This document shows positions 6,570 through 16,851 of a stretch of 64,000 nucleotides of DNA, piece after piece. This DNA is from DAIDJD01 sp035485275. Its GTDB lineage: Bacteria > Oederibacteriota > JAJYGY01 > DAIDJD01. The DNA lies in NCBI GenBank assembly GCA_035485275.1, contig DATHOE010000042.1, forward strand, positions 1 to 64,000, in the 5' to 3' direction. The stretch's first letter is position 1; every line of letters starts with the position of its first letter. Made by a program: the position numbers and the translations under genes. The notes beneath the pieces were generated by a model. It worked only from the letters and a program-made list of their open reading frames with translations. It ran no database searches and was not told where the DNA came from.

Positions 6570-7736
6570 ATGCCCCAGGAAGCCCCCTCCTTTTACGACG
6601 CCATACCCGCCTTCTCGAAATTCGGCGACTTCACCGAGGAAAAACACTTCCACCGCGTGCCCCGCGACTGGTGGGTCCTGCTTACCGACGTCAAGGGCTC
6701 CACCGCGGCCATAGAGGCGGGCCGCTACAAGGACGTCAACCGCGTGGGCGCCTCGGCCATCGTGTGCGCCCAGAAGGGAATGGGCGGCCGCGACTTCCCC
6801 TACGTCTTCGGCGGGGACGGGGCAACCTTGCTGGCCTCTCCGGAGCGCCTGGAGGCGGTCAGCCGTGAGCTGGCCGTGCTGCGGGCCCATTCCCATAAGC
6901 ACTTCGGCCTGACCCTGCGCGTGGGCCGGGTGGCCGTGGCAGAGGTCGAGGACGCCGGCACGCCCATCGAGGTGGCCCGCTTCGCCCTGGCCGGCGGCAA
7001 CAGCATCGCCATGTTCCGGGGCGGCGGCTTGGCCAACGCCGAGCACCGCATCAAGGGCGACGAGGCCCGCTACAGCGTGCCCGACGCCATCGGCGAGCCG
7101 GACCTGGACGAGCTGTCCTGCCGCTGGAACGCGGTCCCGGCAAAGCGCGGACGTTCGGTGTCCCTGCTGGTGGTCGCACGCACCGCGGATCCCGCCGCCA
7201 CCTACCGCGCGGTCACGGCGGGCCTGGATTCGGTGCTGGTGCAGGGGCTCGACGGCTCCAACCCCATCCAGCGGACCTCCATGAGCTACCGAAGCTGGTG
7301 GTCCATCGCCCGAGACGAGGCCCGCAATTTCAACAGCATCTGGTCCATGGCCTACCTGAAAAAGCTCCTGGGTGTCACGGTCTCGGTCCTGACCCTGCGC
7401 TGGGGCATCAAGCCGGGCTTTTACGACCCGGTGGCCTATTCCGAATCCATTCCCGCGCACTCCGACTACCGGAAATTCGACGACACTCTGCGCCTGGTGG
7501 TGGACTGCTCCCCGGAGCAGATCCTGCCCATGCGGGAATTCCTTGAGGGCCTGCGCCGCAAGGGCGAGATCCACTACGGCCTGCACGTGTCGGACAAGTC
7601 GCTCATCACCTGTTACGTCAAGAGCACGGACCCCGGCCAGCACATCCATTTTGTCGACGGCGGCGACGGCGGATACGCCATGGCGGCCAAGGAATTGAAG
7701 GCCCAGATCAAGGACACAGCCCAAGCGCCCGCCTGA
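6570..7736 (+). CDS. DUF3095 protein, class III cyclase-like
   Basis: This 388-residue cytoplasmic protein matches the DUF3095 family, annotated as adenylate cyclase-like. Near the N-terminus WVLLTDVKGSTAAIEAGRYKD (about residues 31-51) resembles the metal-binding strand of class III cyclases, and YVFGGDGATLL (about 75-85) resembles the second metal loop. A characteristic TSMSYRSWW and a long NSIWSMAYLKKLLG helix follow. Catalytic output has not been established for the family as far as I know. No Shine-Dalgarno is seen. A six-base inverted repeat GCTCGC/GCGAGC (6544-6549, 6564-6569) ends directly at ATG 6570 and could fold at the ribosome entry site. Confidence 0.8.
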   Translation: MPQEAPSFYDAIPAFSKFGDFTEEKHFHRVPRDWWVLLTDVKGSTAAIEAGRYKDVNRVGASAIVCAQKGMGGRDFPYVFGGDGATLLASPERLEAVSRELAVLRAHSHKHFGLTLRVGRVAVAEVEDAGTPIEVARFALAGGNSIAMFRGGGLANAEHRIKGDEARYSVPDAIGEPDLDELSCRWNAVPAKRGRSVSLLVVARTADPAATYRAVTAGLDSVLVQGLDGSNPIQRTSMSYRSWWSIARDEARNFNSIWSMAYLKKLLGVTVSVLTLRWGIKPGFYDPVAYSESIPAHSDYRKFDDTLRLVVDCSPEQILPMREFLEGLRRKGEIHYGLHVSDKSLITCYVKSTDPGQHIHFVDGGDGGYAMAAKELKAQIKDTAQAPA

Positions 7737-7765
7737 GGCGGCCCCTGGATCTTTTCTTGGTGTTT

Positions 7766-8941
7766 ATGCCTCCCCCTGCGTCATGGTTCGTTTGCTATGC
7801 GCTGCTCGCCGCTTCCGCGTCTAGCCACGCCGGCGCCCTTCCTTTGTCCTCCAATCCCGGCTCCCGGACCCCCACGGCCCAGGCGGGCCCCCGGGACCTT
7901 TCCACGGCGGGGTCCGCCCCGACGGCCCTGGCCCTGGACCTTTCTCCCACGTCCGGCGGGGACAGGGACGGCCTGAGGCCCGAGACCAGCGCGCTTTTGG
8001 ACGCCTGCTTCGACGACTACAACCGCCTGCTTTTTGACCGGGCAGAGGCGGAAGCCCGCCAGGCCATGGCCCTCCAGCCGGAATTGCCCCTGCCCGTGGT
8101 CTACCTCCAGGCCGCCTTGACCGCGGAGATCCAGGAACTGGCCACGGCCCACGCCAATGACGCGGCCGTGCGGGCGCGTTTTGACGAGGCCACCCGCCAG
8201 GCATTGAAGCTGGAGGCGGCCTGGGAAGCGGCCCGCCACGACGGCCGGGGACAGAACTACCTGGGCATCAGCCTGGGGACCCAGGGCCTAGTGAACCTGT
8301 ACCGGGGCCACCTTTTGGCCGCCTACCATGAGGGCCGCAAAGGCGCCGCGGCCCTGCACCTGGCCCTGAAGCGCGATCCGAGCCTGGTGGACGCCGACCT
8401 GGGGCTGGGGCAGTACCTCTACTATTGCGGCCGGCTCTCCGGCCTTCTGCGCTTTTTTTTGGTCCTCCACGGCGACGTGCCCGGCGGCATCGCCTTGATG
8501 GAATTCTGCGGCGCCAGCGACTGCCGCAGCGCCCTCCTGGCGCGCCTGATGCTGGCCGACATCCTGGTCGAGGAGACGGCGGACTACGAACGGGCCCTGC
8601 CCTATGTCGTGGAGGCCCAGGCCCTTTACCCGCAAAACTGGTCCTATGAAAAGCTGGCCTTGGAGGAGGCCAAGGGTCTGGGTCTGGACCGTGCCGAGGC
8701 CCGGGACCTCATCGAAGCGGTGTCCGCCCAATGGGACCAAGGCTGGCGTCCCCCGGCCTACGTCAAGCTCGATCCCGGCCCCCTGCGCCTCGAACTGGCC
8801 CGCTGGTACCTGGCCAAGGGCTGCGTCGCGGACGCCCTGCTGCAATTGCGGGCCCTGGACCAGGCCAAGGGCGCCGAGGCCAACGACGCGCGGCGCATGG
8901 AGGCGGGCCTGGAGAGCGCGACCGCGGCCGTCCAGCCATGA
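7766..8941 (+). CDS. Secreted TPR-like helical protein
   Basis: The 391-residue protein opens with a signal peptide (about 1-19, through SASSHA) and a Pro/Ser/Thr-rich linker to about residue 70. The rest is helical and reads like degenerate tetratricopeptide repeats: Ala/Leu-rich pairs such as RAEAEARQAMALQPELPLP, the stretch around LGLGQYLYYCG, and a C-terminal LARWYLAKGCVADALLQL. ATG 7766 was preferred over an upstream TTG at 7757 because it begins the signal peptide. No catalytic motif is visible. It probably acts outside the cytoplasmic membrane as a scaffold. Close in genomic style to the other TPR proteins here. Confidence 0.6.
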   Translation: MPPPASWFVCYALLAASASSHAGALPLSSNPGSRTPTAQAGPRDLSTAGSAPTALALDLSPTSGGDRDGLRPETSALLDACFDDYNRLLFDRAEAEARQAMALQPELPLPVVYLQAALTAEIQELATAHANDAAVRARFDEATRQALKLEAAWEAARHDGRGQNYLGISLGTQGLVNLYRGHLLAAYHEGRKGAAALHLALKRDPSLVDADLGLGQYLYYCGRLSGLLRFFLVLHGDVPGGIALMEFCGASDCRSALLARLMLADILVEETADYERALPYVVEAQALYPQNWSYEKLALEEAKGLGLDRAEARDLIEAVSAQWDQGWRPPAYVKLDPGPLRLELARWYLAKGCVADALLQLRALDQAKGAEANDARRMEAGLESATAAVQP

Positions 8942-9005
8942 GCCCCGTGGTCCGGCCCATTTTTTTCCGATGGGATCGCACGGCCTTCTGCGGCACAATG
9001 GTCGT

Positions 9006-9584
9006 ATGAGCTTAAAATGCGCTGTTTGGTTGGGGGCGCTTTTGTGCGCCCCGGCCCTGTGTTTCGGCGGCCAGGGGACGCGCCCGGACGGGGCGCCCAC
9101 CTCCGTGCCCCGCAGCGTCACGGTGCAGAACGTCAAGGTCCAGTGGTTCGCCAAGGGGGAAGAGGAGCTGCCCGCCTGGATCAACGCGCGCTTGAGCGTG
9201 GGGCCCATGGGCGTGGTGACCGGGACGGTGACGGAAACGGATTTGGACGCGGACGGAACGGACGAAGACGGCGACCCGACGGGCTTTGACACCAATGTTT
9301 ACGACACCATGGACGGTTCGCTGACGGGCCTGACCGTGGGTCTGGACGCGCTGACCTTCACCTGCGTCGGCCCGGACAAGGACTCCGGCAGCGTGGTGTA
9401 CGCCCTGCGCCGCAGCGCCACGGCCCGCGGCGGCTGGACCCTCAGCGCGGCGGGCAGGAACTCCAAGGGCCTGTCCTACGGCCACAACCGCTTCCCGCTG
9501 ACCGCGGACGAGAAGAAGCCGGGAGTGCTGGCCGTCTACACGGCGCCGGACGCGGACACGGACAGCCCCTTGCCGAGCCTGTGA
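9006..9584 (+). CDS. Secreted protein of unknown function
   Basis: A 192-residue protein with a clear signal peptide (residues 1-21, cleavage near CFG-GQG). The mature part is rich in Asp, Gly and Thr, with an acidic stretch around DADGTDEDGDPTG that resembles Ca-binding Asp-rich linkers. Alternating hydrophobics suggest a beta-sandwich. I do not recognise the family. A hexamer CACAAT at 8994-8999 ends six bases before the ATG, and there is no ribosome binding site, so a leaderless message is likely. It is convergent with the downstream cNMP-binding gene, only four bases away. Confidence 0.6.
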   Translation: MSLKCAVWLGALLCAPALCFGGQGTRPDGAPTSVPRSVTVQNVKVQWFAKGEEELPAWINARLSVGPMGVVTGTVTETDLDADGTDEDGDPTGFDTNVYDTMDGSLTGLTVGLDALTFTCVGPDKDSGSVVYALRRSATARGGWTLSAAGRNSKGLSYGHNRFPLTADEKKPGVLAVYTAPDADTDSPLPSL

Positions 9585-9588
9585 GCGG

Positions 9589-9963
9589 CTAAAGCAGCTT
9601 GTTGGTGCTGCGCAGGCGCTCGCTCATGATCTTCATGACTTCCAGGGCGAAGTCGGGGTGCTGGCGGATCAGGAATTCGAAGCGGGGCCGGTCGATCTGG
9701 GCGAAGATGCAGTCCGTGATGCAGCGCACGTCCGCGCTGCGGGGCTCCCCGTCGATGATCGCCATCTCGCCGATCACGGCGCCCGGGAAGGCCGTCTCAA
9801 CGGCGATGTCGTTGACGATGATCCTGGCCTCGCCGGAGATCAGCACGAACATGTAGACGCCGGGATCGCCCGTCTCAAAGAGATTGGCGCCGGCCGGAAC
9901 AATTTTCTTGGCCCGCTCGTTTTGGAATAAGGTCAGGTTGAACGTAGACAAGGGAGACTCCAT
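9589..9963 (-). CDS. Stand-alone cyclic-nucleotide-binding domain protein
   Basis: The 124-residue protein consists of one cNMP-binding beta-roll. It shows the glycine-rich turns of the fold (FETGDPGVYMFVLISGEARI) and the phosphate-binding cassette region GEMAIIDGEPRSADV (about residues 68-82), where the Glu and Arg that contact the cyclic nucleotide are kept. A final alpha-helical cap follows. There is no DNA-binding domain, so it is not a CRP-type regulator; it likely senses a cNMP and acts on a partner. ATG 9963 was chosen; a GTG at 9975 would add four residues. A second such gene lies at 22544, and cyclase-like genes at 6570 and 23949. Confidence 0.8.
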   Translation of the reverse strand: MESPLSTFNLTLFQNERAKKIVPAGANLFETGDPGVYMFVLISGEARIIVNDIAVETAFPGAVIGEMAIIDGEPRSADVRCITDCIFAQIDRPRFEFLIRQHPDFALEVMKIMSERLRSTNKLL

Positions 9964-10075
9964 AGGCGGTTTCACGACGGTGTACCGTAGACACTAGGGG
10001 GCCGGGAACAAGCCTGTCAAGCGGCTTGGCGCCGGCCCGTCACCGATGAAGGCAAGCACACAGGGGGAGGTTACC

Positions 10076-11110
10076 ATGAAAAAAACGCTTATCGCGGCCG
10101 CGGTCGCGGCGGTTTTGGGGCTGGGGGCCGGGCTCAGGGCGGACGACACCGTCACGCTCAAGGACGGCAGCAGCCTCCAGGGCCAGGTCATGGAGGAGAC
10201 CGACGCCCAGGTGGTGCTGATGGACCACGGGGTGCAGCGCACCCTGGACCGCAGCCTGGTGGCCAAGGTGGATTTCAACACCTCACCGTCCTCGGACGCG
10301 GCCCCTGCCGGCGCCGCCGCCGCCGCGGGCAACAATGTTCCCCAGGCCCAGCCCGCGGCCAACCTCGCCGAGGGGGGCGACTCCGTGCCGCCCTCGGGTT
10401 CCGTGGACGCCTCCGCGTCCGTGGACGAGGGCGGAGGGGAGCCTCCGGCCCCCACCCAGGACCAGATGGACTACGCCAACGGCGTCTCCGACTATTACCA
10501 GGTCGCTCCGGACCAGGTCTGGGGTTTCGAGCAGCAGGGCATCCCCATGGAGGAGCTCCCGGTCGTCTTCTACGTGGCCCGGCGCGCGCAATGCGCCCCC
10601 GGCCTGGTGGTGGACATGCGGATGCAAGGCATGTCCTGGGCGGCCATCTGCATGCACTTCGGCCTTGGGCCCGGCATCTTCTACTGGCATGACGTCTTCG
10701 CCGTGGACCTGGGCGGACCCTATGACGGCATCTACTGGGGCTTCCGCCGCCATCCCCACCGCTTCTGGCGCTGGAACGTGATCGCCCTGTCCGACGCCGA
10801 CATCATCAACTGCGTGAACCTGCGCTTCTCCACCGCCTATTGGCACTGCGCGCCCTACCAGGTGGCCCAGTGGCGCATCGGCGGCCATCCCTGGTTCTGG
10901 GGCGGCTACAGCCGCGGATACTTCCACCGGGGCGGCGTGCACGTGAGGATCGGCGCCGGCTACGGCGGGCATGGCGGCTATGGCCATGTCCACGGCGGAT
11001 ACGGCCACGGCCACGGCGGATATGGCGGCGGGGGATACGGCGGAGGCGGCCACGAGCACAACAACGGCGGCGGACCCAGCCACGACGACCACCAGTGGAA
11101 CCATAACTGA
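10076..11110 (+). CDS. Exported Gly/His-rich-tail protein
   Basis: The 344-residue protein has a signal peptide (1-22, LRA-DD). Residues about 23-65 form a small beta domain (VTLKDGSSLQGQVMEE...VVLMDHG) of a type often found after export signals, then an Ala/Pro/Gly linker. The central part has Trp/Tyr/Phe-rich motifs, for example FYVARRAQCAPGLVVDMR and WAAICMHFGLGPG. The last ~60 residues are almost only Gly, His and Tyr in GGYGHGHGGY-type repeats, a likely metal-binding or adhesive tail. ATG 10076 is supported by GGGGGAGG a few bases upstream. Function unknown. Confidence 0.65.
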   Translation: MKKTLIAAAVAAVLGLGAGLRADDTVTLKDGSSLQGQVMEETDAQVVLMDHGVQRTLDRSLVAKVDFNTSPSSDAAPAGAAAAAGNNVPQAQPAANLAEGGDSVPPSGSVDASASVDEGGGEPPAPTQDQMDYANGVSDYYQVAPDQVWGFEQQGIPMEELPVVFYVARRAQCAPGLVVDMRMQGMSWAAICMHFGLGPGIFYWHDVFAVDLGGPYDGIYWGFRRHPHRFWRWNVIALSDADIINCVNLRFSTAYWHCAPYQVAQWRIGGHPWFWGGYSRGYFHRGGVHVRIGAGYGGHGGYGHVHGGYGHGHGGYGGGGYGGGGHEHNNGGGPSHDDHQWNHN

Positions 11111-11118
11111 GCGCAGGC

Positions 11119-12153
11119 ATGAAGGTCTTCATCATCGGCGGCACGGGCCTGATCTCCACGGCCATCCGGGAACACCTGGCCGCCCGCGGCGACAGCGTGG
11201 TCCTTTTCACCCGCGGCCGGAGCCCCCTGCGCGGGGCCCCGGCCGGCCGCCGGATCCAGGGCGACCGCAACGACGAGGGGGCCCTGACTGAGGCCCTGCG
11301 CCAGGAGAAGCCCGACGCGGTGATCGACATGGTGGCCTACGAGCCGGAGCAGGCCGCCGCCCTGCTGCGCGCCTGCGCAGGGAACAGCCCCCAGGTCGTG
11401 ATGTGCAGTTCGGTGTGCGTGTACGGCGGCCCCTTGACCAAGCTCCCGGCCACGGACGAAGAGCCCCACCGCCCGGTGGGGGATTACGGACGTAGGAAAT
11501 CGGTCATTGAGGGTTTGGTGCTGGCCTGGGAAGGCGCCGACCGGCACGCCACCGTGATCCGCCCCAGCTACACCACGGGCGAGGGGGCCACTGCGGGCGG
11601 CTTGGTCTTCGACGACAGCACCGTGGACCGCCTTCGCTTGGGGCTCCCGGTGGTGGTCATGGACGACGGCAGGGCCGCCTGGGCCATCAGCCACGTGAGC
11701 GACGTGGCCCGCGCCTTCGCCGGCGCCCTGGGCAACCCCCGCGCCTATGGCCAGGCATACCACGTCACCAGCGACGAACACACGGACTGGAACGGGGTCT
11801 TCGCGGCCATGGCCGCCGCGGCCGGGGCCCCGGCGCCCAAGCTGGCCCACATCCCCAGCGGATGGATCTACCGGCAGGCCCCACGCCGCGGGGTGAGCAT
11901 CCAGTACATCCTGCGCCACCCCTCGATCTTCGACAATTCCAAGGCGGCCCGCGACCTCGGCTTCCGTACCACGGTGCCCCTGGTGGAGACATTCCGCCGC
12001 CAGATCGCCTGGATGGAGGCCGAAGGCCTGCTCAAGCCCGCGGCCTCGGAGACCGTGCAGGACGAGATGGTCGAGGCGTACGCCGCCGGGCGCGACATGG
12101 ACCCGGCCCGCTTCGTGGACAGCAACATCTGGGGCAACAGCACCACCGGCTGA
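11119..12153 (+). CDS. NAD(P)-dependent epimerase/dehydratase (extended SDR)
   Basis: The 344-residue protein begins MKVFIIGGTGLIS, a Rossmann GxxGxxx nucleotide-binding loop at residues 7-13. It has D64-type VIDMVAYEP after the second strand and CSSVCVYGG followed by YGRRKSVIE, which provides the Tyr-x3-Lys catalytic pair of extended short-chain dehydrogenases. The substrate is unknown; nucleotide sugars or isoflavone-reductase-like compounds are typical. It starts eight bases after the Gly/His-rich gene, so they may share a transcript. Confidence 0.8.
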   Translation: MKVFIIGGTGLISTAIREHLAARGDSVVLFTRGRSPLRGAPAGRRIQGDRNDEGALTEALRQEKPDAVIDMVAYEPEQAAALLRACAGNSPQVVMCSSVCVYGGPLTKLPATDEEPHRPVGDYGRRKSVIEGLVLAWEGADRHATVIRPSYTTGEGATAGGLVFDDSTVDRLRLGLPVVVMDDGRAAWAISHVSDVARAFAGALGNPRAYGQAYHVTSDEHTDWNGVFAAMAAAAGAPAPKLAHIPSGWIYRQAPRRGVSIQYILRHPSIFDNSKAARDLGFRTTVPLVETFRRQIAWMEAEGLLKPAASETVQDEMVEAYAAGRDMDPARFVDSNIWGNSTTG

Positions 12154-12271
12154 GGCCCCTTGAGTAGGTGGCAGGATTTGGACCTGAAGAACGGATAGCC
12201 GCGCACCCAAGGGCGCCCCCTAGGACCAGCCCCGAAAAGCGGATGCCGCCCCCCGGAAATAAAGGCTTGCA

Positions 12272-12299
12272 ATATATTCAACCATTTGGTTGAATATAT
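12272..12299. promoter_or_regulatory. 28-bp ArsR operator palindrome
   Basis: Arms ATATATTCAACCA and TGGTTGAATATAT (13 bases each, perfect) flank a two-base TT centre, and the dyad ends two bases before the ATG of the ArsR gene. A TTGCAA (12267-12272) and a TGG-TTGAAT extended -10 (12287-12295) with 17-base spacing overlap it. Binding by the encoded ArsR protein would block its own promoter. Confidence 0.75.
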
Positions 12300-12301
12300 C
12301 C

Positions 12302-12628
12302 ATGCCTGATCTGGACCAGCTTCTCGTCGCTGTTTCGCACGGCGCGCGCAGGGCCATCCTGGCCCGGCTGAAGCAGGGGCCCCTGGGGGTCACCGAGATC
12401 GCGGCGCCCTTTGACCTGTCGCTGAACGCCGTGTCCAAGCATCTGAAGGTGCTCGAGGCGGCCGGCCTGATCCGGCGGGAAAGGCAGGGCCGCGAGCACC
12501 TGATCAGCCTGCAGGCGGGGGCCCTGCGCAACGTCGCGGACTGGGCCCGCGGCTACGAAGCCATCTGGAACCATCAACTGGACCGCCTGGAAGGGCACTT
12601 CCGGGCCAAGAGGAGGAGCAAACCATGA
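12302..12628 (+). CDS. ArsR-family winged-helix repressor
   Basis: The 108-residue protein is a compact winged helix. ILARLKQGPLGVTEIA leads into a recognition helix LSLNAVSKHLKVLEAAGLI, and RRERQGREHLISL forms the wing. No metal-binding ELCVCDL motif is present, so it is not an arsenic sensor; it fits the ArsR group that partners with SRPBCC (AHSA1) proteins. ATG 12302 lies just after the perfect palindromic operator, six bases from a -10-like hexamer, giving a likely leaderless mRNA. Its end overlaps the SRPBCC gene by four bases. Confidence 0.9.
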   Translation: MPDLDQLLVAVSHGARRAILARLKQGPLGVTEIAAPFDLSLNAVSKHLKVLEAAGLIRRERQGREHLISLQAGALRNVADWARGYEAIWNHQLDRLEGHFRAKRRSKP

Positions 12629-13044
12629 GCCAAACCAAGACCCTGAGCGTCGACGTCAAACGCGTGATCGCCGGCAGCCCGGCGAAAGTGTTCGAGGCCT
12701 GGCTGGACCCCAAACAGCCCTGCAACCCCTGGAACTACGGCAAAACAGCGGCGTTTGAGGCCAAGGTCGGCAGGGTCTTCTGCATCCTGATGGGCAGCGC
12801 CGGCGCCCACTTCGGCCGCTTCCTGAAGCTGGCCAAGGGCAGGCAACTGCAATACACCTGGATGTCGCGATACACCCGCGGCATGGAATCCACGGTGACG
12901 ATGCAGTTCAAGAAGCACGCCGCCGGGACCCTGGTGACCCTGCGCCACAGCGGCCTGCCCAACGACGAGGGCGGCCGCGGGCACGAAGGAGGCTGGGGCC
13001 AGTTCCTGGAGATGCTGGAGGCCCATTTCTCCGGGAAAAAATAA
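12625..13044 (+). CDS. SRPBCC/AHSA1-domain protein
   Basis: A 139-residue single-domain protein of the START-like SRPBCC superfamily. The typical opening (KRVIAGSPAKVFEAWLDPK) leads to the beta-rich core with strands around GRQLQYTWMSRY and TVTMQFKKHAAGTLVTLRHSGLP, and the final long helix GGWGQFLEMLEAHF. These proteins bind hydrophobic ligands or act as Aha1-like factors; the ligand here is unknown. ATG overlaps the TGA of the ArsR gene, a very common two-gene operon in which the regulator controls itself and its partner. A strong terminator follows. Confidence 0.85.
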   Translation: MSQTKTLSVDVKRVIAGSPAKVFEAWLDPKQPCNPWNYGKTAAFEAKVGRVFCILMGSAGAHFGRFLKLAKGRQLQYTWMSRYTRGMESTVTMQFKKHAAGTLVTLRHSGLPNDEGGRGHEGGWGQFLEMLEAHFSGKK

Positions 13045-13061
13045 ACGGGACAGGCGGGCAT

Positions 13062-13105
13062 ACAACGAAAAAGGCGGGACCCGAGGGTCCCGCCTTTTTC
13101 GTTGT
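13062..13105. terminator. Bidirectional intrinsic terminator
   Basis: A perfect 21-base inverted repeat has a two-base GA centre. GGCGGGACCC pairs with GGGTCCCGCC and is flanked by AAAAA and TTTTT runs, so it can end transcripts from both sides. It sits between the convergent SRPBCC and DEAD-box genes. Confidence 0.92.
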
Positions 13106-13120
13106 GGAGCTTTTGGGGCC

Positions 13121-14710
<1,590 letters not shown>

Positions 14711-14904
14711 AGTTTCTCTTTTCAAAACGGGGATACGGCGCCCCGTATAATGCGCGGACATTCACTAAGGGTCTGTCGCCGCGCGGGCGCAGGTGAAGCC
14801 TGGAGTCTACTTGATCGCCGGGTGCAGGGGAAGGCGCTAATGCTCCCCATCAGGTTGATTTTTCCGTATGTTCACGGCGCGGCCTCGGTTAGACTCTGCG
14901 CCCT

Positions 14905-16749
14905 ATGGCCGTCCTTCTGTCCCTGCAAAGCTTAAGCAAATCCTATGGCGCCCGGCCCCTCTTCGAGGGGCTGAGCTTCGGCCTGTTCGACGGCGAACGC
15001 ACGGGCCTGATCGGCCCCAACGGCTCCGGCAAGAGCACGCTCATGCGCATCATCGCCGGCGAGGACAGGCCCGACGAGGGCAAGGTGGCGGCGCGGCGGG
15101 GCCTGCGCTTCGGCTTCCTGGCCCAGACCGACCGCTTCGCCGAGGCCACGGCCTCCGTGTTGGACACGCTGGAGGCCGCCTTTGACGGCGCCCATTACGA
15201 CGCCGACGAGCGCCACCGCCGCGCCCTGTCAGCCTTGGACTCCGCCGGTTTCGACGACACGTCCAAGGCGGTCAAGGCCCTGTCGGGGGGCTGGCGCAAG
15301 CGCCTGGCCGTGCTGTGCGCGGCCTGCGCCGAGCCCGACCTGCTGCTGCTGGACGAGCCCACCAACCACATGGACCTCGAGGGCGTGCTGTGGCTGGAGC
15401 GCTTCCTGGCGCGCTGGCGGGGCAGCATGCTGATGGTGACCCACGACCGCGCCTTCCTGGAGAAGGTCTGCAACCGGGTCATCGAGATCAACAAACGCTA
15501 CGCCACGGGCTTCTTCAGCGTCGACGGCACCTACAGCCGCTTCCTGGAGAAGCGCGAGGAGCTTTTCTCGGCCAGCGCCGTGCGCCAGGCCAGCCTGGCC
15601 AACGTCGTGCGAAACGAGATCGAATGGCTGCGGCGCGGCCCCAAGGCCCGCGGCACCAAGCAGCAGGCCCGCATCGACCGCGCCGGCGGCCTGATGGAGG
15701 AGCTGGGCGACCTGAAGTGGCGCAACGCCCAGTCGCGCGGCGTGGCCCTGGACTTCAGCGCCAGCGAGCGCCAGACCAAGCGCCTGGTGGAGTTCTTCGG
15801 CGTGGAGAAGTCCATGGGCGGACGCAAGCTCTTCGGCCCCCTGGACCTGCGCCTGGGCCCGGGCTCCAAGCTGGGCTTGCTGGGCGCCAACGGCGCCGGC
15901 AAAACCACCTTCCTCAGGATCCTGGCGGGCGAACTGGAGCCGGACTCCGGCAGCGTCAAGTTCGCCGGCGCCCTTCAGGTCGTCACCTTTGACCAGCACC
16001 GCGAAGTCCTGGACCCGACCTGGACCCTGCGCTACGCCCTGGGCGAGGGCAACGACACGGTCCTCTTCCAGGGCCGCAGCATCCACGTGGCCGGCTGGGC
16101 GGACCGCTTCCTCTTCGACAAGAGCCAGCTCGACCGGCCCCTGGGGACCTTCAGCGGCGGGGAGCAGGCCCGCGTGCTGATCGCCCGCCTCATGCTGCGC
16201 CCGGCCGACCTCCTGCTCCTGGACGAGCCCACCAACGACCTCGACATGGAGACCCTGCAGGTCCTGGAGTCCAGCCTGCTGGACTTCGCCGGCGCGGTCC
16301 TGCTGATCACCCATGACCGCTGGCTCCTGGAGTCCGTCAGCCAGCGCCTGCTGGCCCTGGACGGCAAGGGCGGGGCCGAGTATTACGCGGACCTGGCCCA
16401 GTGGGAGTCGGCCCAGGCGGACCTGGAAGCGCGGCCCGACGCGGGCGGCGCCGCCAAGGGCAAGGCCAGGGACGGCGCCGAGGCCCAGAAAGGCCCCTCC
16501 ACGGGCGCGGAGGGCCGTTCGCGCCTGTCCACGCGCGAGCGCCAGGAGCTCGACGGCATGGAAAAGGCGATCGAAGGCGCCGAGGCCAAGATCCACGCGG
16601 CGGAACAGGCCCTGGAGGACCCGGCCGTGGCCTCGGACGCCGCGGCCCTGGCCCAGCGCCAGCAGGCCTTGGATGCGGCCCATTCCGCCCTGGCGGACCT
16701 CTATGTGCGTTGGGAATATTTGGAGAACAAGCGCCAGAACAAGTCCTGA
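14905..16749 (+). CDS. ABC-F family ATPase, Uup-like
   Basis: The 614-residue protein has two ABC ATPase domains in tandem and no membrane segment. The first has GPNGSGKST at 37-45, LSGGW and a DEPTNHMD Walker B. The second has GANGAGKTT at 327-335, FSGGEQ and DEPTNDLD. The short inter-domain linker and C-terminal coiled coil (about 545-610) resemble Uup rather than EttA. ABC-F proteins act on ribosomes or on unusual DNA structures in Uup's case. The signature is LSGGW rather than LSGGQ in the first half. It is divergent from the helicase gene and ends with the coiled coil intact. Confidence 0.88.
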   Translation: MAVLLSLQSLSKSYGARPLFEGLSFGLFDGERTGLIGPNGSGKSTLMRIIAGEDRPDEGKVAARRGLRFGFLAQTDRFAEATASVLDTLEAAFDGAHYDADERHRRALSALDSAGFDDTSKAVKALSGGWRKRLAVLCAACAEPDLLLLDEPTNHMDLEGVLWLERFLARWRGSMLMVTHDRAFLEKVCNRVIEINKRYATGFFSVDGTYSRFLEKREELFSASAVRQASLANVVRNEIEWLRRGPKARGTKQQARIDRAGGLMEELGDLKWRNAQSRGVALDFSASERQTKRLVEFFGVEKSMGGRKLFGPLDLRLGPGSKLGLLGANGAGKTTFLRILAGELEPDSGSVKFAGALQVVTFDQHREVLDPTWTLRYALGEGNDTVLFQGRSIHVAGWADRFLFDKSQLDRPLGTFSGGEQARVLIARLMLRPADLLLLDEPTNDLDMETLQVLESSLLDFAGAVLLITHDRWLLESVSQRLLALDGKGGAEYYADLAQWESAQADLEARPDAGGAAKGKARDGAEAQKGPSTGAEGRSRLSTRERQELDGMEKAIEGAEAKIHAAEQALEDPAVASDAAALAQRQQALDAAHSALADLYVRWEYLENKRQNKS

Positions 16750-16762
16750 AAAACCCTTTTTG

Positions 16763-16790
16763 TGTCACGATTTTTAACCAATCCGTGACA
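16763..16790. promoter_or_regulatory. Inverted repeat upstream of TolC-like gene
   Basis: TGTCACG (16763-16769) and CGTGACA (16784-16790) are perfect seven-base arms 14 bases apart, about 60 bases before the export operon. The arm size and spacing are compatible with a dimeric regulator site or a weak hairpin after the ABC-F gene. Confidence 0.35.
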
Positions 16791-16851
16791 GGCAAAGCCC
16801 GGCGCTTGGGTTAAACTTTTCATCTTGCCTCCCTCATTCGGATCCGGACGC

